A stretch of 64,000 bases of DNA from DMER64 sp964554535 (lineage in GTDB: Bacteria; Bacteroidota; Bacteroidia; Bacteroidales; UBA932): positions 1 through 64,000 of the forward strand of contig CAZKPB010000004.1 of assembly GCA_964554535.1 (NCBI GenBank), written 5' to 3'. Of the stretch, positions 32,943 through 41,600 are shown piece by piece (the stretch's first letter is position 1; every line of letters starts with the position of its first letter). Under the pieces are notes generated by a model. The model worked only from the letters and a program-made list of their open reading frames with translations. It was not told the origin of the DNA and searched no databases. Both the position numbers and the translations under genes were made by a program.

Positions 32943-34649
32943 ATGAAAAACAAATATCTATTAGGTATCACCTTGATTGCGCTACTTTTCACCGGTTGTG
33001 AAAAAGCGTTGGACAAGAAGCCGTTGGACCAGTTTACCAATGACAACTTCTGGACCAGTGAAACCAACGTGGAAGTCTATGCCAACAAATTCTTTGACGC
33101 CTTTACCGGTTACGGCAACGGCGGCGGCAGCGGCGACTTCTACTACCCCACTCTGAACGACAACCAGGCCGCCAGCGGCTTTGCCCTCTGGAACTACACC
33201 AGCGTTCCGGCCACCAACAACACCTGGAGGGATTGCTACGTGGAAATCCGCCGGGCCAACATTATGATTGAAAAAATCCCCGGCATCGCCTCCATGTCGG
33301 AAGCCGCCAAAAACAACTGGATTGGTATTGCCCGCCTGTACCGCGCCTGGCAGCACTACGATTTGGTACGCAACTTCGGAGACTGCATTTATGCCGACAA
33401 AGTACTGGACGTAACCGATGCCGACAAGGAAGCTTATCTGTATGCCGCCCGCACCGACCGTGATGTGGTAATGGACAAAGTGTTGGAAGATCTCAACTTT
33501 GCCTGCGCCAACATCACCGCCAACGCTTCCAGCCGGGTAGCCTTCAACAACGCCTTGGCTCAGGCCATGAAAGCCGAGATCTGCCTGTATGAAGGGACGT
33601 TCTGCAAATACCGCAGCACCGCCGACGGACAGAAAGGCCCCGACCAGGGACGTGCCAACACGTACCTGAACGCGGCCAAGACCGCCTGCCAAAGCCTTAT
33701 GGGCAACAGTATGTACGCCCTCAACGGCTCTTACAAGAGTAATTACGACAGTGCCGACCTGGCCGGAAACAAAGAAATGATTCTTTACAAGAAATACCTG
33801 ACCGGCGCCCTGACCCATTCCCTGATAGACTACACCTGTTCTTCCACCATGCAGTCCGGTATGTCCAAGGCCGGCTTTGACGCCTACTTGTTCAAGGACG
33901 GCAAACCCGCAGCCTCCACGTCTTACAACAAAACGGACCACGCCGTGAAGAACGCCGCCGGCAATATGGATATTTCCCACCTGCTGGCCGTACGCGACGG
34001 CCGTCTGGCACAGACCATTGATGACGTGCTGATGTACCGCGGCAAACCTTACGTACGTTTTGGAGTGGGTATGGCCACCTCTTCCTCCACCGGTTACGGC
34101 GTGCTCAAATTTGACAACGCGTCCTACCCCGTGGAATTCCGCAACCAGACCAGCAGTAACTATTCGGACGCTCCCATCTTCTGGCTGGCCCAGATTTATC
34201 TGAATTATGCCGAGGCCTGTGCCGAACTGGGTGCCTGCACCCAAGCCGACCTGGATATGTCCATCAACAAACTGCGTGACCGCGCCGGTATGCCCCACCT
34301 TACCGCCTCCCCCGCAGCCGACCCCGCCAACAATATGAACGTAAGCAACCTTATCTGGGAAATCCGTCGTGAACGCCGCGTGGAACTGATGTTTGACGTC
34401 CGCGACCGCTACTGGTCCCTGATTCGCTGGCACCAGCTGGATAAACTGGATACCCAGAAATATCCGGACCAAGTGAAAGGTGCCTGGGTAGGCAATGAAT
34501 TCAAAGCCGATGCCGTCATCACCGCCGACGGTTACATTGACGCCACCAACAACGGTGTCCGCATCTTTGAAGCCAAACATTACCTAAACCCCATTCCTTC
34601 CGGTCAGATTGACCTCAACGACAAATTGGGACAGAATTACGGCTGGTAA
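32943..34649 (+). CDS. SusD/RagB family surface lipoprotein
   Basis: 568 residues, lipobox LFTGC with Cys 19. KKPLDQFTNDNFWTSETNVE is the typical SusD N-terminus, the TPR-like helices follow (YRAWQHYDLVRNFGD), and the C-terminal part has IWEIRRERRVELMFDVRDRYWSLIRW and the ending LNPIPSGQIDLN. SusD caps the SusC barrel and binds the substrate. It begins 18 bases after susC and is closed by a terminator shared with the convergent serine hydrolase gene. Confidence 0.95.
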   Translation: MKNKYLLGITLIALLFTGCEKALDKKPLDQFTNDNFWTSETNVEVYANKFFDAFTGYGNGGGSGDFYYPTLNDNQAASGFALWNYTSVPATNNTWRDCYVEIRRANIMIEKIPGIASMSEAAKNNWIGIARLYRAWQHYDLVRNFGDCIYADKVLDVTDADKEAYLYAARTDRDVVMDKVLEDLNFACANITANASSRVAFNNALAQAMKAEICLYEGTFCKYRSTADGQKGPDQGRANTYLNAAKTACQSLMGNSMYALNGSYKSNYDSADLAGNKEMILYKKYLTGALTHSLIDYTCSSTMQSGMSKAGFDAYLFKDGKPAASTSYNKTDHAVKNAAGNMDISHLLAVRDGRLAQTIDDVLMYRGKPYVRFGVGMATSSSTGYGVLKFDNASYPVEFRNQTSSNYSDAPIFWLAQIYLNYAEACAELGACTQADLDMSINKLRDRAGMPHLTASPAADPANNMNVSNLIWEIRRERRVELMFDVRDRYWSLIRWHQLDKLDTQKYPDQVKGAWVGNEFKADAVITADGYIDATNNGVRIFEAKHYLNPIPSGQIDLNDKLGQNYGW

Positions 34650-34669
34650 GAGAACCTGCATATATGACT

Positions 34670-34702
34670 AAAAAAGGGGGTCCTGCACGGATCCCCTTTT
34701 TT
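34670..34702. terminator. Bidirectional terminator between susD and serine hydrolase
   Basis: An A-run/GGGG-TCC stem pairs with GGATCCCC/T-run, with As on one side and Ts on the other, so it can work in both directions for these convergent genes. Confidence 0.8.
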
Positions 34703-34715
34703 AGTTGCTATGCGT

Positions 34716-35954
34716 TTACTTCCTAATGGAGCCCGCCACCACATTGGCCACCAGCGTACGCAGCCTTACGGCCGAGCCGCCATCATGCGGGTGTACGCGG
34801 TTGGTCAGCAGAATAACCGCAGTTTGGGACGATGGGTCAATGACCATAGTAGTCCCCGTGTACCCCGTATGGCCGTATACGGTAAGCGGATTGAACAGAT
34901 TCCCGTTGCACGAGCCGCCACGGTCCCAACCCAAGGTCCGTTGGAATTCCGCCACGGAAGCAGGTACGGTAGTCATGGCTTCTACCGAGGCCGAAGAGAG
35001 GATGCGCGCCCCGTTCCAGGCACCGCCGTTGAGCAGAGCCAAGGCAATGACCGCCAGGTCCCGTGCATCGGCAAACACCCCGGCATTTCCGGAATTCCCG
35101 GCGTTCAGCCTGCGGGCCAGGGGGTCATGTACCTGTGCCACCAGCGGCTGGCCGTTTTCCATTACTTCCGTGGGGCAGCATAGGGCTTCCACCTGAAGGC
35201 GCTGCTGCGGCGTCACACCGGTCACCGGCCTGTCAGTGGGAAGGTACATGGTACGGGAAAGTCCCAGCACGTCAAACACGTGTTGCTGGGCATAATCGCA
35301 CAGACGCTGGCCGGTCACACACTCCAGAATATGCTGCAGGACCACAAAATTGAGGCAACTGTACACGTAAATCCGGGTAGGTTCCCCTAAACGGGGACAA
35401 TGGCAGATGTATTCCAGCAATCCGTCCGGGGACGGTTCCCCGTATTGTAAAACCAGTTGGGGTACAGGGCCGGATGCCGGCAAGCCTGAAGTATGGGTCA
35501 TCAAATCCTGCACCGTAATGTCCACCGCCTGTCCCGTAAGAGAATCTTTCCAGGGTTCAAATTCGGGGATATACTGTTTCACGGGGTCCTGCAGGCGCAC
35601 CCGCCCCTGTTCAATCAGTTGCATCACACTCAGCGTGGTACCCACGCATTTGCTGACCGAGGCCAGGTCAAACACGGTATTCACGGTCATGGGAAGCGTG
35701 TCGGGAACTACCTGACGGTTCCCGTAAGCCTTCAAATACACCAATTTGTTGTAACGGACAACGGCCAGCACAGCTCCGGGGACTTCCCCCCGGTCAATGG
35801 ACGATTCAATGACGCGGTCCACCTGCGTCAGACAGTCGGGATCCATTCCCGCCCTCCTGGCCGAGGCCACCGGCAGGTTCCCCTGTGCGGGAAATTGACA
35901 TCCCGCACACAGGAGCACCGCCACCAAAGCACTGCAAAAGAAAGAGTGCTTCAT
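34716..35954 (-). CDS. Beta-lactamase-like serine hydrolase, lipoprotein
   Basis: 412 residues with lipobox LCAGC (Cys 19). The SxxK nucleophile motif is DLASVSK (S99, K102), and HTG occurs in VYGHTGYTGT (about 375). In the Tyr motif region the chain reads YVYSCLNF, where related proteins usually have YSDLNF or YSN, so the Tyr is kept but the next polar residue is Cys. Class C-like serine hydrolases include D-aminopeptidases, esterases and peptidoglycan-processing enzymes; being next to dcp suggests peptide substrates, but this is inference. It lies 8 bases after dcp in the same operon. Confidence 0.88.
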   Translation of the reverse strand: MKHSFFCSALVAVLLCAGCQFPAQGNLPVASARRAGMDPDCLTQVDRVIESSIDRGEVPGAVLAVVRYNKLVYLKAYGNRQVVPDTLPMTVNTVFDLASVSKCVGTTLSVMQLIEQGRVRLQDPVKQYIPEFEPWKDSLTGQAVDITVQDLMTHTSGLPASGPVPQLVLQYGEPSPDGLLEYICHCPRLGEPTRIYVYSCLNFVVLQHILECVTGQRLCDYAQQHVFDVLGLSRTMYLPTDRPVTGVTPQQRLQVEALCCPTEVMENGQPLVAQVHDPLARRLNAGNSGNAGVFADARDLAVIALALLNGGAWNGARILSSASVEAMTTVPASVAEFQRTLGWDRGGSCNGNLFNPLTVYGHTGYTGTTMVIDPSSQTAVILLTNRVHPHDGGSAVRLRTLVANVVAGSIRK

Positions 35955-35962
35955 GACAAGAT

Positions 35963-38086
35963 CTACAATAAGCCGCGGTTACGCAGCAGTGGAGTTTCCG
36001 TGGGTTCCTGGCCGCGGAAACGCACGTACTGGGTCATTGGGTCATCCCAGCCCCCTTCGGCAAGCACGTATTTACGGAACTTGGCCGCCAGATCCTGGTT
36101 GAAGATGTCCCCGCTCTGCTCGTAGGCGTCAAAAGCATCGGCATCCAGTACCTCGGCCCACAGATATACATAATAACCTACGGAATACCCACCGTCAAAG
36201 ATGTGCGAGAAGTAAGTGGAGCGGTAGCGCGGCAGAATTTCCGGGATAAGACCGTAGCTGTCCAGGGCTTCTTTTTCAAATTGGTCCACGTCGTAGGTCT
36301 TTTCCACGTCCGACTTGTACCACATCATATCCAGCAACGAGGCGGCTACATATTCCACTGTGGTGAAACCCTGGTTGAAATAACTGCTGTTGACAATCTT
36401 CTGAATGAGGGCGTCGCTCATGGGTTCACCCGTCTGGTAATGCTTGGCGTATTCCTTCAGTACCGAGGGGGCGGAAGCCCAATGCTCATTCACCTGAGAA
36501 GGCAGTTCCACCATATCGTTGGGCAGGTTGCCGCAGATGCGGTTGTAGTCGCCTCGGCTGAAGAAGCTGTGCAGGGCGTGGCCGCACTCGTGGAAAAGGG
36601 TCTCGGCATCATCCCAACTGAGCAGTACGGGGCCGCCGTCTACCGGATTGGGGAAATTGAATACTACGGATACCAGCGGGAATTTTTCCACACCGTCTTT
36701 CTTGGAATAGCCTCTGAAGCCGGTACACCAGGCACCGGCACCCTTGCTCTCACGGGTATAGTAGTCCATATAGAAAATAGCCAGGTGGCTGCCGTCCTTG
36801 TCCTTAACTTCAACCGTTTCCACGTCTTCCTGGTATACGGGGATGTCGGTGCGTTTCTCAAAGGTGATGCCGTACAATTTGTTGGCTACGTAGAACACGC
36901 CGTCACGCACGTGGTTCAGTTCCAGATAGGGCTTTATTTCCTGTTCGTCCAGGTCGTATTTTTCCTTGCGCAATTTTTCGGCATAGTACCACCAGTCCCA
37001 GCTGGCCAACTTGTAGTCGGCGCCTTCCTTGTCTGCAATGGCCTGCATGGCGGCCAGGTCGTTCTTAGCCACCTTGAGGGCGGGTTCCCATACCCGGCCT
37101 AAGAAATCGAACACATTCTGAGCGTTTTTAGCCATGTTTTCTTCCAGCACGTAGGCTTCATAGTCACTGTAGCCCAGCAGTTTGGCTCTTCTAAGGCGCA
37201 GGTTGACCAATTGTTCCACCAAGGCCTTGTTGTCGTTTTCATTGTTGTTGTCGCCGCGCATATAGTAGCCTTTGTAAAGTTTTTCACGCAGCGGACGATT
37301 CTCGCAATATTGCAGGAAAGGAATCCAGGAAGGCTTGTTAGGGGTGAACACGTACTTGCCGTCCATCCCTTCCGCCTTGGCGGTTTGTGCCGCAGCGGCC
37401 ACATACTCGGCAGGGAGCCCCTTAAGGTCATCCACATTGTCCACCACCATGCGGAACGCGTTGGTTTCTTTAAGCACGTTGTCTCCGTATTGCAGGGTGG
37501 CTACGCTGAGCTGCTGGTTAATTTCCATCAGGACGGCCTTGTCGGCTTCTGACAGGTTGGCGCCTTCCCGTACAAAGTCCTTGTAATATTTCTCTAAGGT
37601 ACGCATCTGCTGGTCGTTAAGGCCAAGTTCCCCGCGACGTTCATAGACTTCCTTCACCCGTTTGAACAGGTCGGGATTCAGTGAAATTTCATCACTGTGC
37701 CGGGAAAGCTCGGGCATCAGTTCCATGGCCAATTCCTGCATCTGCGGGTTGGTGTGGGCACTGTACAGGTTGGAGAATATGCCCACAATCATCTGCAATT
37801 TTTCTCCGGCGCCGTCCAGAGCGGCAATGGTGTTGTCAAAATCGGGCACCGCAGGGTTTTTGATAATGACTTCAATTTCCTGTTTGCGCATTTGCATGGC
37901 TTCTTGCATGGCCGGCTTGAAATGCTCAAGTTTGATTTTGTCAAAAGGAGGAGTTTGGAAAGGAGTATCAAACTCCTGTAATAAAGGATTGTTCATAGAA
38001 TCAGTTTTTGAGGTACAGCCTGCAAGACTTAAGCAGAGCAGGCTCACGAGTGCCAGACGCAAGCACGTTTTGTTTATTTTTTTCAT
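35963..38086 (-). CDS. dcp: M3 family peptidyl-dipeptidase Dcp, lipoprotein
   Basis: 707 residues with lipobox LSLAGC (Cys 24). ETLFHECGHALHSFFS (HExxH at about 498-502) is the M3 zinc site, and YSVGYYVYLWAEVLDADAFD near the C-terminus is the substrate-binding Tyr region. Dcp removes C-terminal dipeptides from oligopeptides; the lipobox places it in the periplasm. No TAnnTTTG box is found just upstream; the nearest is at 38209-38216, before the remnant of a second dcp copy, so transcription may run through that remnant. The C-terminal coding sequence is repeated in the remnant. Confidence 0.95.
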   Translation of the reverse strand: MKKINKTCLRLALVSLLCLSLAGCTSKTDSMNNPLLQEFDTPFQTPPFDKIKLEHFKPAMQEAMQMRKQEIEVIIKNPAVPDFDNTIAALDGAGEKLQMIVGIFSNLYSAHTNPQMQELAMELMPELSRHSDEISLNPDLFKRVKEVYERRGELGLNDQQMRTLEKYYKDFVREGANLSEADKAVLMEINQQLSVATLQYGDNVLKETNAFRMVVDNVDDLKGLPAEYVAAAAQTAKAEGMDGKYVFTPNKPSWIPFLQYCENRPLREKLYKGYYMRGDNNNENDNKALVEQLVNLRLRRAKLLGYSDYEAYVLEENMAKNAQNVFDFLGRVWEPALKVAKNDLAAMQAIADKEGADYKLASWDWWYYAEKLRKEKYDLDEQEIKPYLELNHVRDGVFYVANKLYGITFEKRTDIPVYQEDVETVEVKDKDGSHLAIFYMDYYTRESKGAGAWCTGFRGYSKKDGVEKFPLVSVVFNFPNPVDGGPVLLSWDDAETLFHECGHALHSFFSRGDYNRICGNLPNDMVELPSQVNEHWASAPSVLKEYAKHYQTGEPMSDALIQKIVNSSYFNQGFTTVEYVAASLLDMMWYKSDVEKTYDVDQFEKEALDSYGLIPEILPRYRSTYFSHIFDGGYSVGYYVYLWAEVLDADAFDAYEQSGDIFNQDLAAKFRKYVLAEGGWDDPMTQYVRFRGQEPTETPLLRNRGLL

Positions 38087-38104
38087 AATTTGATAGTTAT
38101 GTGA

Positions 38105-38205
38105 TTAATTCAATAATCCGCGGTTACGCAGCAAGGGTTTTCCATAGTTTCAGCAACGGGCGTGCAGGCTGCCATCAACAGTCCGGCACACAGGAGTCGA
38201 GTCAA
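38105..38205 (-). pseudogene. Remnant of a second dcp copy (signal peptide plus last codons)
   Basis: Reading from 38205 the sequence encodes a lipoprotein signal peptide (LTRLLCAGLLMAACTPVAETMEN), then after a one-base frame change the tail PLLRNRGLLN and a stop. The intact Dcp next door ends PLLRNRGLL, and the two share TGCTGCGTAACCGCGG followed by xTTATTG. The whole protease body is missing. This fits a tandem dcp duplication in which one copy lost everything between its first 30 or so and its last 10 codons, possibly at the repeated PLL coding sequence present near both ends. It still has a perfect -7 box. Confidence 0.75.
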
Positions 38206-38208
38206 TGA

Positions 38209-38216
38209 CAAAAGTA
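38209..38216 (-). promoter_or_regulatory. -7 box retained upstream of dcp remnant
   Basis: Minus strand TACTTTTG, a perfect TAnnTTTG. It lies just past the rpsC terminator and is the only candidate promoter for the dcp-serine hydrolase pair. Confidence 0.55.
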
Positions 38217-38219
38217 CAC

Positions 38220-38258
38220 AAAAAAAAAGACAGCGGGCCAAGAGCCAACTCTGTCTTT
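38220..38258 (-). terminator. Intrinsic terminator after rpsC
   Basis: On the minus strand AAAGACAG pairs with CTGTCTTT, followed by a long T run. It ends the ribosomal operon after rpsC. Confidence 0.85.
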
Positions 38259-38278
38259 CTTCTATCTGTAAGGAAAAC

Positions 38279-39103
38279 TTATGCGCGAGGAGCACGGTCA
38301 CCGCCACGGCGGTTACCCCCTTCGCGGCGTTCTCCACGGTTGTCACGGTTGCGGTCGCCGCCTCGGCGTTCACCGCCACGACGTTCACCACGTTCTCCAC
38401 CACGACGTTCACGGCGTTCACCGCCCTGACCCGGAGCCCCGGCAGCCGAAGCTGCAGTACCCACGTTGGGAGAGAGGTCGCGTTTGCCATACACTTCACC
38501 GTTGCAGATCCACACCTTGATGCCCAAAACGCCTACTTTTGTGTGGGCTTCGGCCAAAGCGTAATCAATGTCTGCGCGGAAAGTATGCAGCGGGGTACGG
38601 CCTTCCTTGAACATCTCACGACGGGCCATTTCTGCACCGCCCAGACGTCCCCCTATCAATACCTTGATACCTTCTGCACCCATGCGGATGGTAGAAGCCA
38701 TTGCCATTTTAACGGCTCTGCGGTAAGAAACACGTCCTTCAATCTGACGGGCAATGTTGTTGGCCACAATGGTAGCATCCAACTCGGGACGCTTTACCTC
38801 AAAGATGTTGATCTGAACTTCCTTGTTGGAGATTTTCTTCAGTTCTTCTTTCAATTTTTCCACTTCCTGACCACCTTTCCCAATAATGATACCGGGTCTG
38901 GCTGTATGGATAGTAACAGTAATCAGCTTCAGTGTCCGTTCAATCACAATGCGTGATAAACTGGCCTTGGCCAAACGAGCGGTAAGGTACTCCCTGATTT
39001 TGGTGTCTTCTGCCAATCTTTCGGTATAATTACCACACCAACTTGAATCCCAACCACGAATGATACCTACACGGTTGCTAATAGGATTAGTCTTTTGTCC
39101 CAT
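38279..39103 (-). CDS. rpsC: 30S ribosomal protein S3 with Arg/Gly-rich tail
   Basis: 274 residues. GQKTNPISNRVGIIRGWDS is the N-terminus, IIIGKGGQEVEKLKEEL the KH domain GxxG, and VSYRRAVKMAMAS lies in the C-terminal domain. From about 225 the chain is a low-complexity run of RRGGERGERR and GGDRNRDNRG type, absent from E. coli S3 (233 residues). It is the last gene of the operon and is followed by a strong terminator, whereas rplP normally comes next. It starts 1 base after rplV ends. Confidence 0.97.
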   Translation of the reverse strand: MGQKTNPISNRVGIIRGWDSSWCGNYTERLAEDTKIREYLTARLAKASLSRIVIERTLKLITVTIHTARPGIIIGKGGQEVEKLKEELKKISNKEVQINIFEVKRPELDATIVANNIARQIEGRVSYRRAVKMAMASTIRMGAEGIKVLIGGRLGGAEMARREMFKEGRTPLHTFRADIDYALAEAHTKVGVLGIKVWICNGEVYGKRDLSPNVGTAASAAGAPGQGGERRERRGGERGERRGGERRGGDRNRDNRGERREGGNRRGGDRAPRA

Positions 39104-39104
39104 A

Positions 39105-39524
39105 TTATGCTTCTTTTACTGTTTGTTGTTTTTTATCCAATACAATCGTCACGTGATTGGAGCGTTTGCGGACGCGGGCGGCACGACCTTGCGGAGCGGT
39201 GTGGATACGTTTCAGTGTCCGGCCTTCGCCTACGGTAATGCTTTTTACAATTACGTTGCCGCTTTCCAGTTCTTTACGGTCCTGTTCGTTTTTGGCTTCC
39301 CAGTTGGCAATAGCCGATTTGAGCAGCTTTTCCAAACGAACGGAGGGTTGGTTTTTGGTATATTTCAAAATATCCAAAGCACGGTTAACTTCAACACCTC
39401 TTACCAAATTTGCAACCAGGCGCATCTTGCGAGGTGAGGTGGGAACGTCATTCAGCTTTGCATAAGCTGTGCGTTTCCTTTCTTCTTTAAGCCTTTCGGC
39501 CATTAATCTTTTTCGAGCTCCCAT
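39105..39524 (-). CDS. rplV: 50S ribosomal protein L22
   Basis: 139 residues. The core KLNDVPTSPRKMRLVANLVRG and the C-terminal loop GRTLKRIHTAPQGRAARVRKRSNHVTI (tunnel hairpin) are diagnostic. The first 20 or so residues form a basic extension (RKRLMAERLKEERKR). Order rpsS-rplV-rpsC is as expected. Confidence 0.97.
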   Translation of the reverse strand: MGARKRLMAERLKEERKRTAYAKLNDVPTSPRKMRLVANLVRGVEVNRALDILKYTKNQPSVRLEKLLKSAIANWEAKNEQDRKELESGNVIVKSITVGEGRTLKRIHTAPQGRAARVRKRSNHVTIVLDKKQQTVKEA

Positions 39525-39544
39525 TAGTGTTCTCTTTTAAACTG

Positions 39545-39811
39545 TTAACGATTGCCCGAGTGACCTCTGAAGGTACGGGTGGGCGCAAATTCACCAAATT
39601 TATGACCGACCATATTCTCGGTTACATACACCGGAATAAATTTGTTTCCGTTATGCACGGCAACCGTATGGCCTACAAAGTCGGGAGAGATCACGCTGGC
39701 GCGGGACCAAGTCTTAAGGACTTCTTTCTTTAATGTGCCTTCATTCATAGCCAACACTCTTTTTTCAAGACTTGACTCAATGAACGGGCCTTTTTTTAAT
39801 GAACGACTCAT
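39545..39811 (-). CDS. rpsS: 30S ribosomal protein S19
   Basis: 88 residues from ATG 39811 (MSRSLKKGPF); a frame three codons longer exists but the S19 start is conserved here. RASVISPDFVGHTVAVHNG and MVGHKFGEFAPTRTFRGH are S19 signatures. It lies in the 30S head and is a RimM partner in other bacteria. Confidence 0.97.
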   Translation of the reverse strand: MSRSLKKGPFIESSLEKRVLAMNEGTLKKEVLKTWSRASVISPDFVGHTVAVHNGNKFIPVYVTENMVGHKFGEFAPTRTFRGHSGNR

Positions 39812-39831
39812 ATTATACAAATGTTATCCGG

Positions 39832-40659
39832 TTATTTTTTCCTTCTATCTTCCACAATGAATTTCTTGGAGTTCTTTTTGGGGTCACGTGTCTTATAGCC
39901 TTTGGCTATCAAGCCCTTGCGCGAACGAGGATGTCCGCCCGAGGCACGACCTTCACCACCACCCATCGGGTGATCCACAGGGTTCATAACAACACCGCGG
40001 TTTCTGGGGCGACGGCCCAACCAGCGTCTTCTACCGGCTTTACCGTGTTTTTCCAGATTGTGGTCCGGATTGGATACCGTACCCACAGTAGCGCGACAGG
40101 TAATCAGGACCATACGCGTTTCACCCGAAGGCAGACGCAGGATGGCGTGATTTCCTTCACGTGCGGTCAACTGGGCATACGAGCCGGCGCTGCGGGCCAT
40201 TGCGGCACCCTGACCGGGACGTAATTCAATGTTGTGAACCAGAGTTCCAAGAGGAATTTCAGCCAGAAGCAGTGTGTTGCCCACTTCGGGAGCCACACCT
40301 GCACCGGATTCGATTTTTTGACCAACTTTAAGACCGTTAGGCGCTATAATATAGCGTTTTTCACCGTCTTCATAAACTACCAGAGCAATGCGTGCACTGC
40401 GGTTGGGGTCGTATTCTATAGTCTTTACGGTTGCAGAATAGTTGTCTTTGTTGCGCAAAAAGTCAATAACACGATATTGACGTTTGTGTCCGCCGCCGAT
40501 ATAGCGTATGGTCATCTTTCCTTGATTGTTACGTCCCCCTGTGCTCTTGATGGGAGCCAACAGGGATTTGTCGGGCGTAGTACAAGTGATGTCATCAAAT
40601 GCGCTGATGACTTTATGTCTTTGACCGGGAGTTACCGGTTTGAATTTACGTACTGCCAT
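39832..40659 (-). CDS. rplB: 50S ribosomal protein L2
   Basis: 275 residues, usual length. LLAPIKSTGGRNNQGKMTIR, GGHKRQYRVIDF and the peptidyl-transferase-near segment NPVDHPMGGGEGRASGG (essential His) are all present. It is 3 bases downstream of rplW. Confidence 0.98.
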   Translation of the reverse strand: MAVRKFKPVTPGQRHKVISAFDDITCTTPDKSLLAPIKSTGGRNNQGKMTIRYIGGGHKRQYRVIDFLRNKDNYSATVKTIEYDPNRSARIALVVYEDGEKRYIIAPNGLKVGQKIESGAGVAPEVGNTLLLAEIPLGTLVHNIELRPGQGAAMARSAGSYAQLTAREGNHAILRLPSGETRMVLITCRATVGTVSNPDHNLEKHGKAGRRRWLGRRPRNRGVVMNPVDHPMGGGEGRASGGHPRSRKGLIAKGYKTRDPKKNSKKFIVEDRRKK

Positions 40660-40662
40660 AGC

Positions 40663-40953
40663 TTAAATGTTGCTGTAGAAATCAATTTTTTCTTCACCGG
40701 AGAGCGTCACAAACGCTTTCTTGAAGTCATTGGCACGACCGGAAAGTACACCGGCCTTGGTGTAACGGCTTTTGCGTTTGCCGTGATAGTTGACCGTATT
40801 CACGTCAGCCACGGAAACACCGTACATTGCTTCAACCGCCTGTTTGATTTGCAATTTGTTTGCATTGCGGTCTACTAAAAATCCGTAACGATTCAACTTT
40901 TCGCCTTGAATCGTCATTTTTTCGGTAATTAAAGGCTTGATTAAAATATTCAT
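40663..40953 (-). CDS. rplW: 50S ribosomal protein L23
   Basis: 96 residues. ILIKPLITEKMT at the N-terminus and FLVDRNANKLQIKQAVEAMYG are L23 signatures. L23 sits at the tunnel exit and contacts trigger factor and SRP. It is 2 bases after rplD. Confidence 0.97.
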   Translation of the reverse strand: MNILIKPLITEKMTIQGEKLNRYGFLVDRNANKLQIKQAVEAMYGVSVADVNTVNYHGKRKSRYTKAGVLSGRANDFKKAFVTLSGEEKIDFYSNI

Positions 40954-40955
40954 CG

Positions 40956-41597
40956 TTATGCGGATTGAGCTTCCCCTAATTGTTGGTTGAGCACTTCTTC
41001 AACACCTTCCATCATGGCAAGAACCTGGGCGTTGAGTACGTCGTAAGTGGTAAGTTCGTTGACGGTAACCACTTTCACTCTCTCAATGTTACGGGCAGAC
41101 AAGTAAATATTATTAATATTATCCGGAAGTACCATCAGAACTTTCTTGCCTTCCCACTTCATATTCTTGCACAGAGCCAAGAATTCTTTGGTTTTGGGAG
41201 CTTCAAAAGTAAAGGCTTCCAGTACGGAGATGGCCTGATCTTTGGCTTTGTAAGACAAAGCGGAACGACGGGCCAATTGTTTAAGTTTTTTGTTCAGTTT
41301 GAAACTGTAATCTCTGGGTTGGGGTCCGAATATACGACCGCCACCTACATAAGTACCGGACTTCAAGCTACCGTGGCGGGCTCCGCCGGAACCTTTCTGA
41401 CGTACCAGTTTCTTGGTACTGTGGGCAATGGCCCAACGTTCCTTGGTAGCGTGGGTGCCTTGGCGCTGATTGGCCAGGTACTGCTTCACGTCCAGATAAA
41501 TAGCGTGGTCACTGGGTTCAATGCCAAATACGGAATCGTCCAAAACCACTTTCTTTCCGGTATCCTTACCGTCAATTTTGTAAACTGCAATTTCCAT
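40956..41597 (-). CDS. rplD: 50S ribosomal protein L4
   Basis: 213 residues. The globular N-terminus is followed by the tunnel loop RQKGSGGARHGSLKSGTYVGGGRIFGPQPRDY, then SALSYKA and the C-terminal helix region. In E. coli L4 represses the S10 operon through its leader; here the operon has a short leader with a strong palindrome, but control by L4 is untested. Confidence 0.97.
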   Translation of the reverse strand: MEIAVYKIDGKDTGKKVVLDDSVFGIEPSDHAIYLDVKQYLANQRQGTHATKERWAIAHSTKKLVRQKGSGGARHGSLKSGTYVGGGRIFGPQPRDYSFKLNKKLKQLARRSALSYKAKDQAISVLEAFTFEAPKTKEFLALCKNMKWEGKKVLMVLPDNINNIYLSARNIERVKVVTVNELTTYDVLNAQVLAMMEGVEEVLNQQLGEAQSA

Positions 41598-41600
41598 AGA

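Noticed and set aside
32982..34580. 532-codon frame antisense to susD
   Set aside because: A shadow of the SusD gene; rich in His/Gly/Val with no signal peptide or motif, while the plus-strand protein is a clear SusD.
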